Assembly: GCA_019456165.1 (NCBI GenBank)
Contig: VRUJ01000001.1
Span: 146,574 to 210,573, forward strand
DNA: 64,000 nt
Source: Chloroflexota bacterium
Lineage (GTDB): Bacteria; Chloroflexota; Anaerolineae; Anaerolineales; UBA11579
Reading direction: 5' to 3'
Both the position numbers and the translations under genes were made by a program. Numbering within the stretch: the first letter of the stretch is position 1; every line of letters begins with the position of its first letter. Shown one piece after another: positions 8,293 to 17,201 of this stretch. The notes beneath the pieces were generated by a model, which was not told the origin of the DNA, did no database searches, and saw only the letters and a program-made list of their open reading frames with translations.

Positions 8293-9386
8293 ATACTTTA
8301 AATAATTATTACGCCGTAATCATGGCAGGAGGTGGGGGAACCCGCCTGTGGCCCCTTTCTCGAAAAGCTAAACCCAAACAAGCTCTGCGCATCTTGGGTG
8401 AAACCACTCTATTTCAAAACTCAATAGATCGCCTGGAGGGTCTATTCCCGCCTGAGCGCATACTAATTGTGACTACCGCAGAACAGGCCGCGCTGTTGCA
8501 AGAGCTTAGCTCACTTATCCCGAAAGAAAACTTTATATTGGAACCACAACCACGCGGTACCGCTTCAGCGATTGGGTTGACAGCCATTGTGTTACGCAAG
8601 CTAGACCCACAAGCCAGCATGGCTGTGCTGACTGCAGATCATTTCATCGGCGATGAACAGCTATTTAGGCAAGTTTTGATTACCGGTTATCAGGTTGCCA
8701 AAGACAACTATCTCGTTACTCTCGGAATCCAACCAACATTTCCATCCACTGCCTATGGGTATATCCAGCAAGGAGAAAAGTTGGGTAATTATGGACAACA
8801 AGAGGTTTATCAAGCTTTACGTTTCAAAGAAAAACCTCAAGAAGCACAAGCCGAGAAGATGCTTTCTGTTGGAGATCATACCTGGAATTCAGGTATGTTC
8901 ATTTGGAAAGTGGAAAACATTTTAGCTGAAATCGAACGCCAAATGCCAGAGCTTTTTACTGCTCTGAATGAGATCGCAGGTGCATGGGGTACGCCCCAGC
9001 AGGGAGCTGTTTTAGACCGCGTCTGGCCGGAATTAAAATCCGAAACTGTAGATTATGGGATTATGGAGCATGCTGAGAGATTGGCCGTTATCCCAGTGGC
9101 TGAATTGGGATGGAACGACGTTGGCAGTTGGGATTCCTTATTCGCGGTTCTCCCTACAGATAAGGATGGTAACATCGTAAATATTGAAAAACACATCAAT
9201 GTGGGCTCAAAGAACACTCTAATTCACGCCGAAAGAACAGAACGCATGATAGTTACCATAGGTGTTAAAGATCTTGTGATCGTAGATACTGATGATGTGT
9301 TGTTAATTTGTTCGAAAGATAATGCCGAAGAAGTTCGTCAGGTAGTAGAGCAATTAAGGAAGAAGAAACAAAATCAATTCTTGTAA
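8289..9386 (+). CDS. manC: Mannose-1-phosphate guanylyltransferase
   Basis: A 365-residue nucleotidyltransferase that makes GDP-mannose from GTP and mannose-1-phosphate. The signature MAGGGGTRLWPLSR with KPKQ follows the N-terminus. VLTADHFI, RFKEKP and WNSGMFIWKV are the other conserved blocks. The protein has no cupin isomerase domain, so it is the monofunctional form. It is coupled to dprA by a 4-base overlap and followed by topA after 29 bases. GDP-mannose is the likely sugar donor for polyprenyl-phosphate-mannose, the substrate class of the GT39-like proteins at 24-36 kb. Confidence 0.93.
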   Translation: MNTLNNYYAVIMAGGGGTRLWPLSRKAKPKQALRILGETTLFQNSIDRLEGLFPPERILIVTTAEQAALLQELSSLIPKENFILEPQPRGTASAIGLTAIVLRKLDPQASMAVLTADHFIGDEQLFRQVLITGYQVAKDNYLVTLGIQPTFPSTAYGYIQQGEKLGNYGQQEVYQALRFKEKPQEAQAEKMLSVGDHTWNSGMFIWKVENILAEIERQMPELFTALNEIAGAWGTPQQGAVLDRVWPELKSETVDYGIMEHAERLAVIPVAELGWNDVGSWDSLFAVLPTDKDGNIVNIEKHINVGSKNTLIHAERTERMIVTIGVKDLVIVDTDDVLLICSKDNAEEVRQVVEQLRKKKQNQFL

Positions 9387-9415
9387 AGATTATAAGTTAT
9401 ATTGGAGGATCTCTT

Positions 9416-11764
9416 TTGGAAGGTTATTGCGTAAAATGTAAAACTAAACGTGAGCTGCAAGACCCGGAAGCTGTATTCACAGCTACGGGGTCGCCCGGCA
9501 CGCGTGGAAAATGTCCTGTCTGCGGCACTAAAATGTTCCGCATGGGACGCACCCCTGCCCACGAAGGCTTAACTCCGCCAGATAACGTTACCCGCAAAAG
9601 CCGCAAGAAAGCGGTTGAACGCAAAGGTAAATTAGTTATTGTCGAGTCGCCTGCCAAAGCGCGCACAGTTGGCCGTTTCTTAGGCAAGGGGTATAAAGTT
9701 GAAGCATCAATAGGGCATGTACGCGATTTATTACGCTCTCAGCTCTCTGTGGATGTGGATAATGATTTCACTCCCAAATACCGCGTACCCAATGAAAAAC
9801 GCCCTGTTGTAAAAGAACTAAAGAAACTGGCAGATAGATCAGAAGAGATCTACCTGGCTACTGACCCCGATAGAGAAGGAGAGGCAATTGCCTGGCATTT
9901 GATCGAAGCTCTAGAAGCAGAAGAAGATATTGTAAAAAGAGTCGTCTTCCACGAGATCACCAAGGATGCGGTAGAAGAAGCTTTTTCTCATCCGCGTACC
10001 CTCAATTTAGACCTGGTTGACGCCCAACAAGCAAGGCGAATTTTAGACCGCCTGGTGGGTTATAGCCTTAGCCCTATCTTGTGGCGTAAAGTGCGCAACC
10101 GTCTCTCAGCCGGGCGTGTTCAATCTGTTGCTCTGCGACTTATAGTCGAGAGAGAAGAAGAGATTGATAATTTTGTACCTGAGGAATATTGGAGCATAGA
10201 AGCCGAGCTCAATCCAGATGGCAGCGAGGAAAGATTCATTACCAAACTGCGCAAGATAGATGGTGAGAATCCCATTTTGGGTACGGAAGCCCAGGTGCAG
10301 CCGATCATCGCTGATATGGTGAAGGCTGCTTACACGATAGGTAATATCAAGCGTGGTGAACGCCGCCGAAAAGCCCCCGCGCCTTTTACTACCAGCACAT
10401 TGCAGCAAGATGCCTCCCGCAAACTTCGCTTCACCGCCCGAAAGATAATGGCAGTGGCGCAACAATTGTATGAAGGTATTGACACCGGAAATGGTGAGTT
10501 AGAAGGCTTAATCACATACATGCGCACAGACTCAACCAACGTATCGGAAAGCGCACAATCAGAAGCGCGCAATTATATTATCGAAAACCACGGGCAAGAT
10601 TACGTTCCAGAAAAACCTCCGATACATAAAACTAAAGCCAAGAGCGCCCAAGAAGCTCATGAGGCTATCCGCCCTACCTCAGTGGAGCGTACTCCAAAGA
10701 GCATTAAAGAACTTCTGACCCGTGATCAATTTCGAATGTATCAACTAATTTGGCGGCGTTTTGTAGCCTCTCAAATGAACTCAGCAATTTTTGATACGCT
10801 GAGAATAGATGTAAACGGAGAAACCCAAACACATAATTACCTGCTTAGAGCTTCCGGCTCTACGCTGCGTTTCAAAGGTTATCTGGCCGTTTACGAGGAA
10901 GCCAAACCTCGCAATGGGAATAACAATAACGCTGATTCAGATGAAATCCCGAGCGGTTTGGAGGAAGGACAAGTTCAACACCTAGTTCGCCTGATTCCTG
11001 AACAACATTTTACACAACCGCCGCCGCGCTACAGCGAAGCCACACTGGTGCGCGCTTTGGAAGAGAACGGTATAGGACGCCCGTCAACCTTTGCACCCAC
11101 GATTTCCACTCTCAACAAGCGTGGTTATATTTACCGGGAGGAGCGGCGCCTGCACCCCACAGAAACTGGCGTGATAGTCAACGAACTTATCTCCGCGTAC
11201 TTTCCAAATATTGTTGATACTGGATTTACAGCAAGAATGGAAGCTGATCTAGATCGAATCGCTTCAGGAGACCAAGCCTGGGTGGAGATCGTGCGCGATT
11301 TTTACGGTCCGTTTGCCCAACAAGTAGCACACGCCGAAGCCGAAATGCCGGAGGTGAAAGCAGAGCCAGAATACCTCGGACGAGCTTGTCCAAATTGCGG
11401 GCGAGAATTGATGATTCGCTGGGGACGGTTTGGGAAATTTATCAGCTGTAGTGGTTTTCCTGAATGTCGCCATACTGAACCATGGTTGGAGAAAATTGGC
11501 GTCACCTGCCCTGATGATGGTGGTGAAATCGTCAGAAGGCGTACACGCAAAGGACGAATTTTTTATGGGTGTGCTAACTACCCAGAATGTGAATTCACCT
11601 CTTGGAAACGGCCGTTATCTACTCCATGCCCCAATTGTAAAGGAACCCTGGTTGTCGCGAATAAAAACCATGCGGAGTGTCTCAATTGTACGGAACGATT
11701 CGACTTGGAAGAAGTAGATTCGGATAGTATGGGGGAAGCATTAAAAGAAACGGAGCCAAAATAA
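9416..11764 (+). CDS. topA: DNA topoisomerase I with N-terminal DUF5679 zinc domain
   Basis: A 782-residue type IA topoisomerase that relaxes negative supercoils. Residues 1-45 form an extra four-cysteine module (C5, C8, C33, C36) like DUF5679, which is often a separate small protein. The Toprim domain starts at LVIVESPAKA (73-82) and has ATDPDREGEA. The catalytic tyrosine is Y368 in ITYMRTDST. The C-terminus (about 655-770) has two four-cysteine zinc ribbons (CPNCGREL; FISCSGFPEC and YGCANYPEC) and a third CPNC/CLNC pair. The TTG start at 9416 has a strong GGAGG. A hairpin terminator follows. Confidence 0.96.
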   Translation: MEGYCVKCKTKRELQDPEAVFTATGSPGTRGKCPVCGTKMFRMGRTPAHEGLTPPDNVTRKSRKKAVERKGKLVIVESPAKARTVGRFLGKGYKVEASIGHVRDLLRSQLSVDVDNDFTPKYRVPNEKRPVVKELKKLADRSEEIYLATDPDREGEAIAWHLIEALEAEEDIVKRVVFHEITKDAVEEAFSHPRTLNLDLVDAQQARRILDRLVGYSLSPILWRKVRNRLSAGRVQSVALRLIVEREEEIDNFVPEEYWSIEAELNPDGSEERFITKLRKIDGENPILGTEAQVQPIIADMVKAAYTIGNIKRGERRRKAPAPFTTSTLQQDASRKLRFTARKIMAVAQQLYEGIDTGNGELEGLITYMRTDSTNVSESAQSEARNYIIENHGQDYVPEKPPIHKTKAKSAQEAHEAIRPTSVERTPKSIKELLTRDQFRMYQLIWRRFVASQMNSAIFDTLRIDVNGETQTHNYLLRASGSTLRFKGYLAVYEEAKPRNGNNNNADSDEIPSGLEEGQVQHLVRLIPEQHFTQPPPRYSEATLVRALEENGIGRPSTFAPTISTLNKRGYIYREERRLHPTETGVIVNELISAYFPNIVDTGFTARMEADLDRIASGDQAWVEIVRDFYGPFAQQVAHAEAEMPEVKAEPEYLGRACPNCGRELMIRWGRFGKFISCSGFPECRHTEPWLEKIGVTCPDDGGEIVRRRTRKGRIFYGCANYPECEFTSWKRPLSTPCPNCKGTLVVANKNHAECLNCTERFDLEEVDSDSMGEALKETEPK

Positions 11765-11835
11765 ACGGCATGATCCTTGCAACCTGGAATATTGATACCT
11801 TAAAAATATAGTATTCTAGAAATAGAAATGAAGTA

Positions 11836-11855
11836 CCCCGCAGCTTACTGCGGGG
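11836..11855 (+). terminator. Intrinsic terminator after topA
   Basis: CCCCGCAG (11836-11843), loop CTTA, CTGCGGGG (11848-11855): a perfect 8-bp stem followed by CATCTTTAAAA. It ends the dprA-manC-topA unit. Confidence 0.75.
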
Positions 11856-11869
11856 CATCTTTAAAATAG

Positions 11870-11898
11870 TTGCGTAATTTGTCAGCCTAGTCTACAAT
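11870..11898 (+). promoter_or_regulatory. Promoter for the membrane protein gene at 12 kb
   Basis: TTGCGT (11870-11875), a 17-base spacer and TACAAT (11893-11898). Start of transcription would be near 11905, leaving a leader of about 57 bases to the ATG at 11962. Confidence 0.5.
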
Positions 11899-11961
11899 AG
11901 ACTAAGCGTATTAGAAATGGCGCAGCCTGAAAAGCTGTGTCGGGATTTTGGAGCAAAACGA

Positions 11962-12999
11962 ATGGAAGCTAATAAAGAAGGAAACAGAAGCACATCCGTT
12001 CAAGGTCTGCGGGAAAATCCTCTTTACCTCGGCGGTCTTGCTTTCTTGGTCGGAGTAATTTTCGGACTGGTGATTTTGGGATGGTGGCTTTGGCCTAAGC
12101 AGTATATAGGTGCAGCCCCGTGGGACTTGCAACCAGAATGGCGAGTTGATTATATGCGCTTGGTGATCGACTCTTACACATTCCGTCCAGACCGGGATCT
12201 GGCCGAACAGCGGTTGGGAGATTTAGGGGAACATGGTCCAGAGGCTTTGGCCGCCGTACAAGCCGACCCAAAAGAAAGTGATCTAGCTACCATATCTCTC
12301 TTCCTGTCTTGGTTAAACCCAGATATTGCCGTTAATCCCACTCCGGGTGTAGTCTCCCCAGAAGTGGAAGGTGATTCAGGAGGCGGTCTATTTAGCATAC
12401 GTTCTATCTTGTTATGGATGTGTGTACTCACTGTCATTTTGGGAGGTGGTTTAGTCGGGGTTTACTTTTTCCGAACCCAGCGCGGTCAGCGAAACCCGAC
12501 TGCCGTTATGCAAGCTCAAGAGCTCAGCCGACAGGCACAAGTTACCGATTTCGTAGCGCTGGGTGAAGCGCCCCCGATTGCGCAATGGATGACCACATAC
12601 TTAATCAATGATAATCTTTTTGACGATTCCTTCAGCATCGACACACCCTCGGGCGAATTCATGGGTGAATGCGGCGTAGGAATTGCCGATACGATTGGAG
12701 TTGGCGATCCAAAACGCGTCAGTGCATTCGAAATTTGGCTTTTCGATAAGAACGACATTCAAACTGTTACACGGGTAGTAATGAGCACACACGCTTTCAA
12801 CGATGACGCTATCCGCGAATCCTTAGCTGCTAAAGGTGAGCCAGAATTAGCTGAACCTGGAAAAGAAGTCGTATTGGAAACAGAAACCCTACAGATGGTC
12901 GCCAGAGTTGTTGATATGGCCTTCGGAGAAGGCGCCTTACCAGATGATAGTTTCTTTGACCGCATTACTCTTGAATTAGCGGTTTGGACCAAGATTTAA
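11962..12999 (+). CDS. Two-pass membrane protein of unknown function
   Basis: The frame is open from ATG 11917, but ATG 11962 has GGAG 8 bases upstream and is the better start, giving 345 residues. Two transmembrane segments are clear: one near the N-terminus (YLGGLAFLVGVIFGLVILGW) and one near the middle (IRSILLWMCVLTVILGGGLV). The part between them (about 90 residues, with many acidic residues) is probably outside. The C-terminal 150 residues are soluble and probably cytoplasmic, including VGDPKRVSAFEIWLFDKND. I do not recognise a family. It is a single gene, ended by a terminator shared with greA. Confidence 0.8.
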   Translation: MEANKEGNRSTSVQGLRENPLYLGGLAFLVGVIFGLVILGWWLWPKQYIGAAPWDLQPEWRVDYMRLVIDSYTFRPDRDLAEQRLGDLGEHGPEALAAVQADPKESDLATISLFLSWLNPDIAVNPTPGVVSPEVEGDSGGGLFSIRSILLWMCVLTVILGGGLVGVYFFRTQRGQRNPTAVMQAQELSRQAQVTDFVALGEAPPIAQWMTTYLINDNLFDDSFSIDTPSGEFMGECGVGIADTIGVGDPKRVSAFEIWLFDKNDIQTVTRVVMSTHAFNDDAIRESLAAKGEPELAEPGKEVVLETETLQMVARVVDMAFGEGALPDDSFFDRITLELAVWTKI

Positions 13000-13030
13000 T
13001 CAATTTTGTATAAAAACTAGAATCAAAAAA

Positions 13031-13054
13031 GGAGCTGGCAAGTCAGCCAGCTCC
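13031..13054. terminator. Bidirectional terminator between the 12-kb gene and greA
   Basis: GGAGCTGGC (13031-13039), 6-base loop, GCCAGCTCC (13046-13054), with TTTTATTTTT on the plus side and AAAAAA before it, so it works for both convergent genes. Confidence 0.85.
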
Positions 13055-13077
13055 TTTTATTTTTAGTTTAGCGTAAA

Positions 13078-13551
13078 TTACTCAATTTTTAATATTTTCA
13101 ACTTAAAAGAACCATTCGGGGCTTCTACTGTCACAACGTCGCCTTGTTTACGGTCCATCAAAGCTTCTCCAATTGGAGATTCATTGGAAATCCGCCCCTC
13201 GCGTGGATTTGCTTCCGTCTGGCCGACAATGTAGTATCTTTCAGAAGGCTCACTACCCTCCTGAATTGTCACCCAAGAACCTAAAGAAACTTTATCGTGA
13301 ACGCTGCCATCATCCTCAATCAGAACAACATTTGATAAAAGATTTTCCAATTCTTGGATCCGGCCTTCAAGAAATCCTTGATCCTCTTTAGATTTTATGT
13401 AATCAGCATTTTCTGAAAGATCCCCCATCTGAATAGCTTCTCGTAATTTCCGAGATAATTCTTCACGCTTGGGGCCTTTTAGCTCTTTAAGTTCGGCTTT
13501 GAGGCGCGAAGCGCCTTCTGGGGTGAGGTAATTTTCGTCTTGGCTGCTCAT
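13078..13551 (-). CDS. greA: Transcription elongation factor GreA
   Basis: A 157-residue GreA, the usual length. It enters the RNA polymerase secondary channel and stimulates cleavage of backtracked RNA. The N-terminal coiled coil carries the acidic tip GDLSENADY (the Asp and Glu that hold the catalytic Mg). The C-terminal FKBP-like domain has the conserved SPIGEALMDRKQGD and ends in VTVEAPNG. It is a single gene, convergent with the 12-kb gene, with which it shares the terminator. An imperfect hairpin lies about 100 bases upstream of the start. Confidence 0.96.
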   Translation of the reverse strand: MSSQDENYLTPEGASRLKAELKELKGPKREELSRKLREAIQMGDLSENADYIKSKEDQGFLEGRIQELENLLSNVVLIEDDGSVHDKVSLGSWVTIQEGSEPSERYYIVGQTEANPREGRISNESPIGEALMDRKQGDVVTVEAPNGSFKLKILKIE

Positions 13552-13649
13552 AATTTATAACCTAATATTAGGGTCAAATAGTTTTTCACTTTCTTCAATT
13601 GCGAGTGGGAATTCATTCCGACGAGATCATCTCACAATGTGTGTTCAAG

Positions 13650-13693
13650 ACCGTGCGTATCAATTTTTATTATATTTGATACGACCGCATGGT
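13650..13693. other. Imperfect hairpin upstream of greA
   Basis: ACCGTGCG-TATCAA (13650-13663) pairs with TTGATA (13676-13681) and CGCATGGT (13686-13693), with a 4-base bulge and one G-U. It lies in the region between greA and the broken nuclease gene. It could belong to the greA leader or to a remnant. No T-run follows. Confidence 0.3.
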
Positions 13694-13751
13694 TTCCCTA
13701 TTAAGTAAGTCTAATTCAGAGAACAACTAATGTCAACCTAATGTCCCTTAT

Positions 13752-14390
13752 TCAGTTTTCCGGTGTCGGCGTGGGTGCAAACAATCCCACATGATCGGAT
13801 TGGACCGCCTCAGAAGCCTCAAAAAACTCTGGTCCGAATGTGATTCCTGATATGTACAGCTTGGCCAACCCTTCACGCACCAACTGGCATTTTACAAAAA
13901 CGTCGCCAGTAATCACATATCGTAATAACCGGCCGTAAGGGTCAACATCATTATCAGCCGGATCACTGATCTAGGTGACATGTGCACCTCTGACCAATTC
14001 TAGATTGCGCTCTGAAGCACTTGTACCTCCATGTTGTAAACCGGCTTCAGGGTAACGTGTTTCGGGTGTGTCGATCCCCAAATAACGAGTTCGGTAAATT
14101 AACCCACGTATGGTGACATCGATAGTATCACCATCGATCACTCCAGTAACGATACCGCTGGTGCGAACACCTTCCTCTGGTATACAGGCTATTTCTGGTA
14201 TCCCAGGCAGGGTGGGAGTAGGTCTGGGAGTTTTGGAAGGCTCCCCCGATGACGGCAGTTGTGTGGGGGATGTTGTTGAAGTTGCAGTTAGGGCAGCCTG
14301 TTCAGGAATTTGTGTTTCCGTCTGAATGCTCTCCCCTCCACAGGCGCTGATAGAAAATAATAATGACATAATGAAAAGTACGCGTTTCAT
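13752..14390 (-). pseudogene. Staphylococcal-nuclease-like lipoprotein interrupted by in-frame TAG
   Basis: The frame starts at ATG 14390 with a lipoprotein signal (ISAC, C17), a Ser/Thr/Pro linker, and then an SNase domain: DGDTIDV and RYLGIDTPET carry the metal Asp and the equivalents of catalytic R35 and E43. At 13971-13973 codon 140 is TAG. The same frame continues past it for 72 codons with clear homology: SDPADNDVDPYGRLLRYV holds the equivalent of R87, then QLVREGLAKLY, with the final TGA at 13752-13754. A leucine is expected at the TAG, so a one-base change from TTG is likely. Without readthrough the product lacks R87 and should be inactive. It follows ipk after 3 bases. Confidence 0.85.
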
Positions 14391-14393
14391 AAG

Positions 14394-15227
14394 TTACTCT
14401 TCTATCTCTGAAAGCAATGTTCCCTGGCGGACACCAGAAAGAGCTGCTTGCACAACACCCTCTGATTCGCCGGAAAAAATTTGCACTTCTAACCCCGGGA
14501 TTTTTTGTGTTAATGCCAGCATTTCTTGCACCTTACTTGCCATCCCACCGGTAACATCAGTGGAAGCCGAACCACCAATTGCCGGAGCGACAGTATCAAT
14601 GTTATTGGGGGTGATAAGGGGTACGAATTGGCTGCGTTCTGGATAATCAGCCCACACACCTTCTTCTAGACCAGCTAACAAAATACTTTTTGGCTGAAAT
14701 TCTAACGCCAGATAATCAAAAATGTCTTCGGTTGAAAGTATCGTTCCACCCAGGTTTTTATCAAAGACCACATCACCGTAAACTACTGGAAGTAAACCGG
14801 ACTCCAATGCGGTTCTTATGGGCAGCAAATCCCAGCTTATAACTTCCCCATCTGAAGTCATTGCGCTTGCTGAGGCCGCGAAAGATAGGGCAGGCGCTCC
14901 GGCCTGGTGCAAGGCTTCAATCACCAACCTATTAAGGGCAGCGGCTTGCCTCCAGACCTCCGCAAATCCTTCCCAACCGGTTCCCGTGGTTACTCCCTGG
15001 CGAGTGCCGTGTTTTTTAGCGGCAACATGCCCAAATGAACCGGACCCATGACCCAAGATCAACCCATAACCGCGTTGATGGTCACGGGCGTCGGCGATCT
15101 CTCCTGCCAAACGCGCCAACACACTTAGGCGGGCTGTGCTGGGCTGGGATTTTTCAGTAATTAATGAGCCACCGAGCTTTAAAAACGTCAAGGGGTAATG
15201 ATTCTGGGGAGAATTTTTTTCAGACAT
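14394..15227 (-). CDS. ipk: Isopentenyl phosphate kinase
   Basis: A 277-residue amino-acid-kinase-fold enzyme that phosphorylates isopentenyl phosphate to IPP in the alternative (archaeal-type) mevalonate pathway. FLKLGGSLIT at the N-terminus and GHGSGSFGH, with the catalytic histidine typical of IPK, are clear. DVTGGMASKV near the end is the conserved substrate loop. It starts two bases after mvk, so the pair is one transcript. IPK is known in Chloroflexota, where it goes with a phosphomevalonate decarboxylase; that enzyme is not in this window. Confidence 0.92.
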   Translation of the reverse strand: MSEKNSPQNHYPLTFLKLGGSLITEKSQPSTARLSVLARLAGEIADARDHQRGYGLILGHGSGSFGHVAAKKHGTRQGVTTGTGWEGFAEVWRQAAALNRLVIEALHQAGAPALSFAASASAMTSDGEVISWDLLPIRTALESGLLPVVYGDVVFDKNLGGTILSTEDIFDYLALEFQPKSILLAGLEEGVWADYPERSQFVPLITPNNIDTVAPAIGGSASTDVTGGMASKVQEMLALTQKIPGLEVQIFSGESEGVVQAALSGVRQGTLLSEIEE

Positions 15228-15229
15228 AA

Positions 15230-16189
15230 TTATTTCAATTCTCCCAGATGCCCAATAAGCGTAGAAATCGTGTTTATCGCGCCTGCGGCCATCAACGCTT
15301 CTGCAACATTCACTGTATTTTCCTTTTGAACCAGGGCAATCATGTTCCCGCCGCGCCCCGCCCCGGAGAGTTTTGCCCCCAAAGATCCTGAATTCCGCGC
15401 CGCACCCACAAGGACATTTAATTCTGGGGAAGACACACCCATTTCTATCAGCAATTCGTGGTTTTGGTCCATCAAAGGTCCAAGTCCCTCAGGTTCACCG
15501 CCCTCGATCAAGCCGCGCGCTTGGGTGGCAATTTCCCCAACCTCGGTGAAGATTGCCTCATAGGTTTCCTTATCTGCCTCCCAGGCTTTTCGCACGTCTC
15601 CTACCGCGGCTGCTGTTGAGCTTGAAATTCCCGTATTACCAATGACCAAGTAAAACGGTTTTGGAATAGAGAGCAGCTCTAAGGGCTGCCCGCTAACAAA
15701 ATATACTGGTTTTTGGTATGTGACCACGGTATTATCGATGCCGGATGGTGTGCCATGATGTATCTTTTCCACTTGAAAGGCTATATCAGAAACCGTTTCA
15801 TCAGGCAAAACACTTCCAAGAAATCCGCTCACAGCCCGAATGATTGCAACTGATACGGACGCTCCAGAACCCATACCGGCAGCTTTAGGGATACCTGCAG
15901 TCACACGTAATTTGAAAGATGGCGGCCGAGAAACCCCAAGCTCAGCGAAAACCAAAGTTATGGCTTTAGCAATCGCGTTATCCTTTGGCAGCTCTGACAA
16001 CGAGTCATCCATCCCAATATCTGGAGCTTGCACCCACACACTGCCGGACTCAGCAGTTATGTTTGGTGTAACGAGAGCCTTCGCCATCACCTGAGAAACT
16101 GGCACCGCAATCGCTGGTTTTCCATAAACTACGGCGTGTTCGCCAATTAAAATGATTTTTCCAGGAGCGGAAGCGGAAATCGCGGGCAT
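15230..16189 (-). CDS. mvk: Mevalonate kinase (GHMP family)
   Basis: A 319-residue GHMP kinase that makes phosphomevalonate from mevalonate and ATP. GKIILIGEHAVVYGKPAI is the N-terminal motif, PKAAGMGSGASVSVAI the phosphate-binding loop, and KLSGAGRGGNMIAL the C-terminal motif. GTPSGIDNTV is typical of mevalonate kinase. The first gene of mvk-ipk-(nuclease remnant), it points to isoprenoid synthesis through mevalonate rather than MEP. The likely end users here are polyprenyl-phosphate carriers and the UbiA enzyme upstream. Confidence 0.93.
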   Translation of the reverse strand: MPAISASAPGKIILIGEHAVVYGKPAIAVPVSQVMAKALVTPNITAESGSVWVQAPDIGMDDSLSELPKDNAIAKAITLVFAELGVSRPPSFKLRVTAGIPKAAGMGSGASVSVAIIRAVSGFLGSVLPDETVSDIAFQVEKIHHGTPSGIDNTVVTYQKPVYFVSGQPLELLSIPKPFYLVIGNTGISSSTAAAVGDVRKAWEADKETYEAIFTEVGEIATQARGLIEGGEPEGLGPLMDQNHELLIEMGVSSPELNVLVGAARNSGSLGAKLSGAGRGGNMIALVQKENTVNVAEALMAAGAINTISTLIGHLGELK

Positions 16190-16328
16190 AATTTTTTTCT
16201 CGGGTACCAGGAATTAGGAAATTGAAGCCGAAGAAATACAGGGAATATATTTTATTGGTTTATTATCCAAAAATAATCTCATGTTTCGCAGCCATCCCGG
16301 TTCAATTAAACCCTAATTAATATAAACC

Positions 16329-17201
16329 TTAACTCGCAAAATAAAAAATCAACAAGATCGACAAACCCCACAAAATGATCGAAGCTTGAAGAGGTCGATC
16401 AGAGAATAATATTTCCTCAGGGGCGTCGCCTCTATCCTCCACATGCACAAGGTAGAGGTACCGGAAGATGCCATAAAGCACAAAGGGGATAGTGAGCATC
16501 ATAACATTGTTAGGAGGCAGATTTGGCGCAATAAATGTGTAAAGGCTGTAGGTAATGATCGTGAGAGTCAGGACAATCGTTATTAATTGGTCTAGGAACG
16601 AAATAGTATAACCATCCAAAACTCTACGATGGTCGTTGGCTCGCTCTGCCATTAAAACCAGCTCAGCGCGCCGTTTCCCTATTCCTAAATATAAAGCTAA
16701 GAAAATTGTGAAAACGTACAACCATGGGGAAAAACGTTCCACTTCGATTAAGCTCACTCCCGCAGCTACACGCAAAACGTAAAAACCAGCCAAGACCAAC
16801 ACATCTATCAAAGGGATATGCTTCAGCCAGGATGAGTAAGCCAGATTGCCAACAAAATATCCCGCCGCGATGGCAGCAAATACTGGTGATAACCAGAAAG
16901 CTAATGGGAACACGAGAACTAAAATTATTACTGTGGCTGTCATCGCGATACCAGCAGATAATGCGCCGGATGCTAACGGCCTTTTACTCTTCTTAGGATG
17001 CTTGCGATCTGCCTCAATATCGATTAGATCGTTAATAATGTAAATTGCAGCAGCTAATAAACTAAATAACCCAAATCCGATCAAAGTTTTGCTGAACGCG
17101 GCTTGATTTAACAGTTGGCGGTCGAAGATCAGCCCGACAAATAGGAAGCCGTTCTTGATCCATTGTTTGGGGCGCATGGTTTTAATCAAGCCGATTAACA
17201 T
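16329..17201 (-). CDS. UbiA prenyltransferase, decaprenyl-phosphate phosphoribosyltransferase-like
   Basis: A 290-residue membrane enzyme with about eight hydrophobic segments. The first Asp-rich motif reads NDLIDIEADRKHPKKSKRP and is followed by LASG, the pattern of the Rv3806c-type subfamily, which joins phosphoribosyl pyrophosphate to polyprenyl phosphate. A plain quinone or heme prenyltransferase is less likely because of that HPxKxxRP extension. TATGAT at 17208-17213 lies exactly 6 bases before the ATG, so the transcript may be leaderless. The product would be a polyprenyl-phosphoryl sugar donor for cell-surface glycan synthesis. Confidence 0.85.
   Translation of the reverse strand: MLIGLIKTMRPKQWIKNGFLFVGLIFDRQLLNQAAFSKTLIGFGLFSLLAAAIYIINDLIDIEADRKHPKKSKRPLASGALSAGIAMTATVIILVLVFPLAFWLSPVFAAIAAGYFVGNLAYSSWLKHIPLIDVLVLAGFYVLRVAAGVSLIEVERFSPWLYVFTIFLALYLGIGKRRAELVLMAERANDHRRVLDGYTISFLDQLITIVLTLTIITYSLYTFIAPNLPPNNVMMLTIPFVLYGIFRYLYLVHVEDRGDAPEEILFSDRPLQASIILWGLSILLIFYFAS

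Noticed and set aside
13971..13973. TAG in the nuclease as pyrrolysine or another recoded residue
   Set aside because: No other gene in the window shows in-frame TAG, no pyl genes are seen, and a Leu is expected there; a plain nonsense change is simpler.
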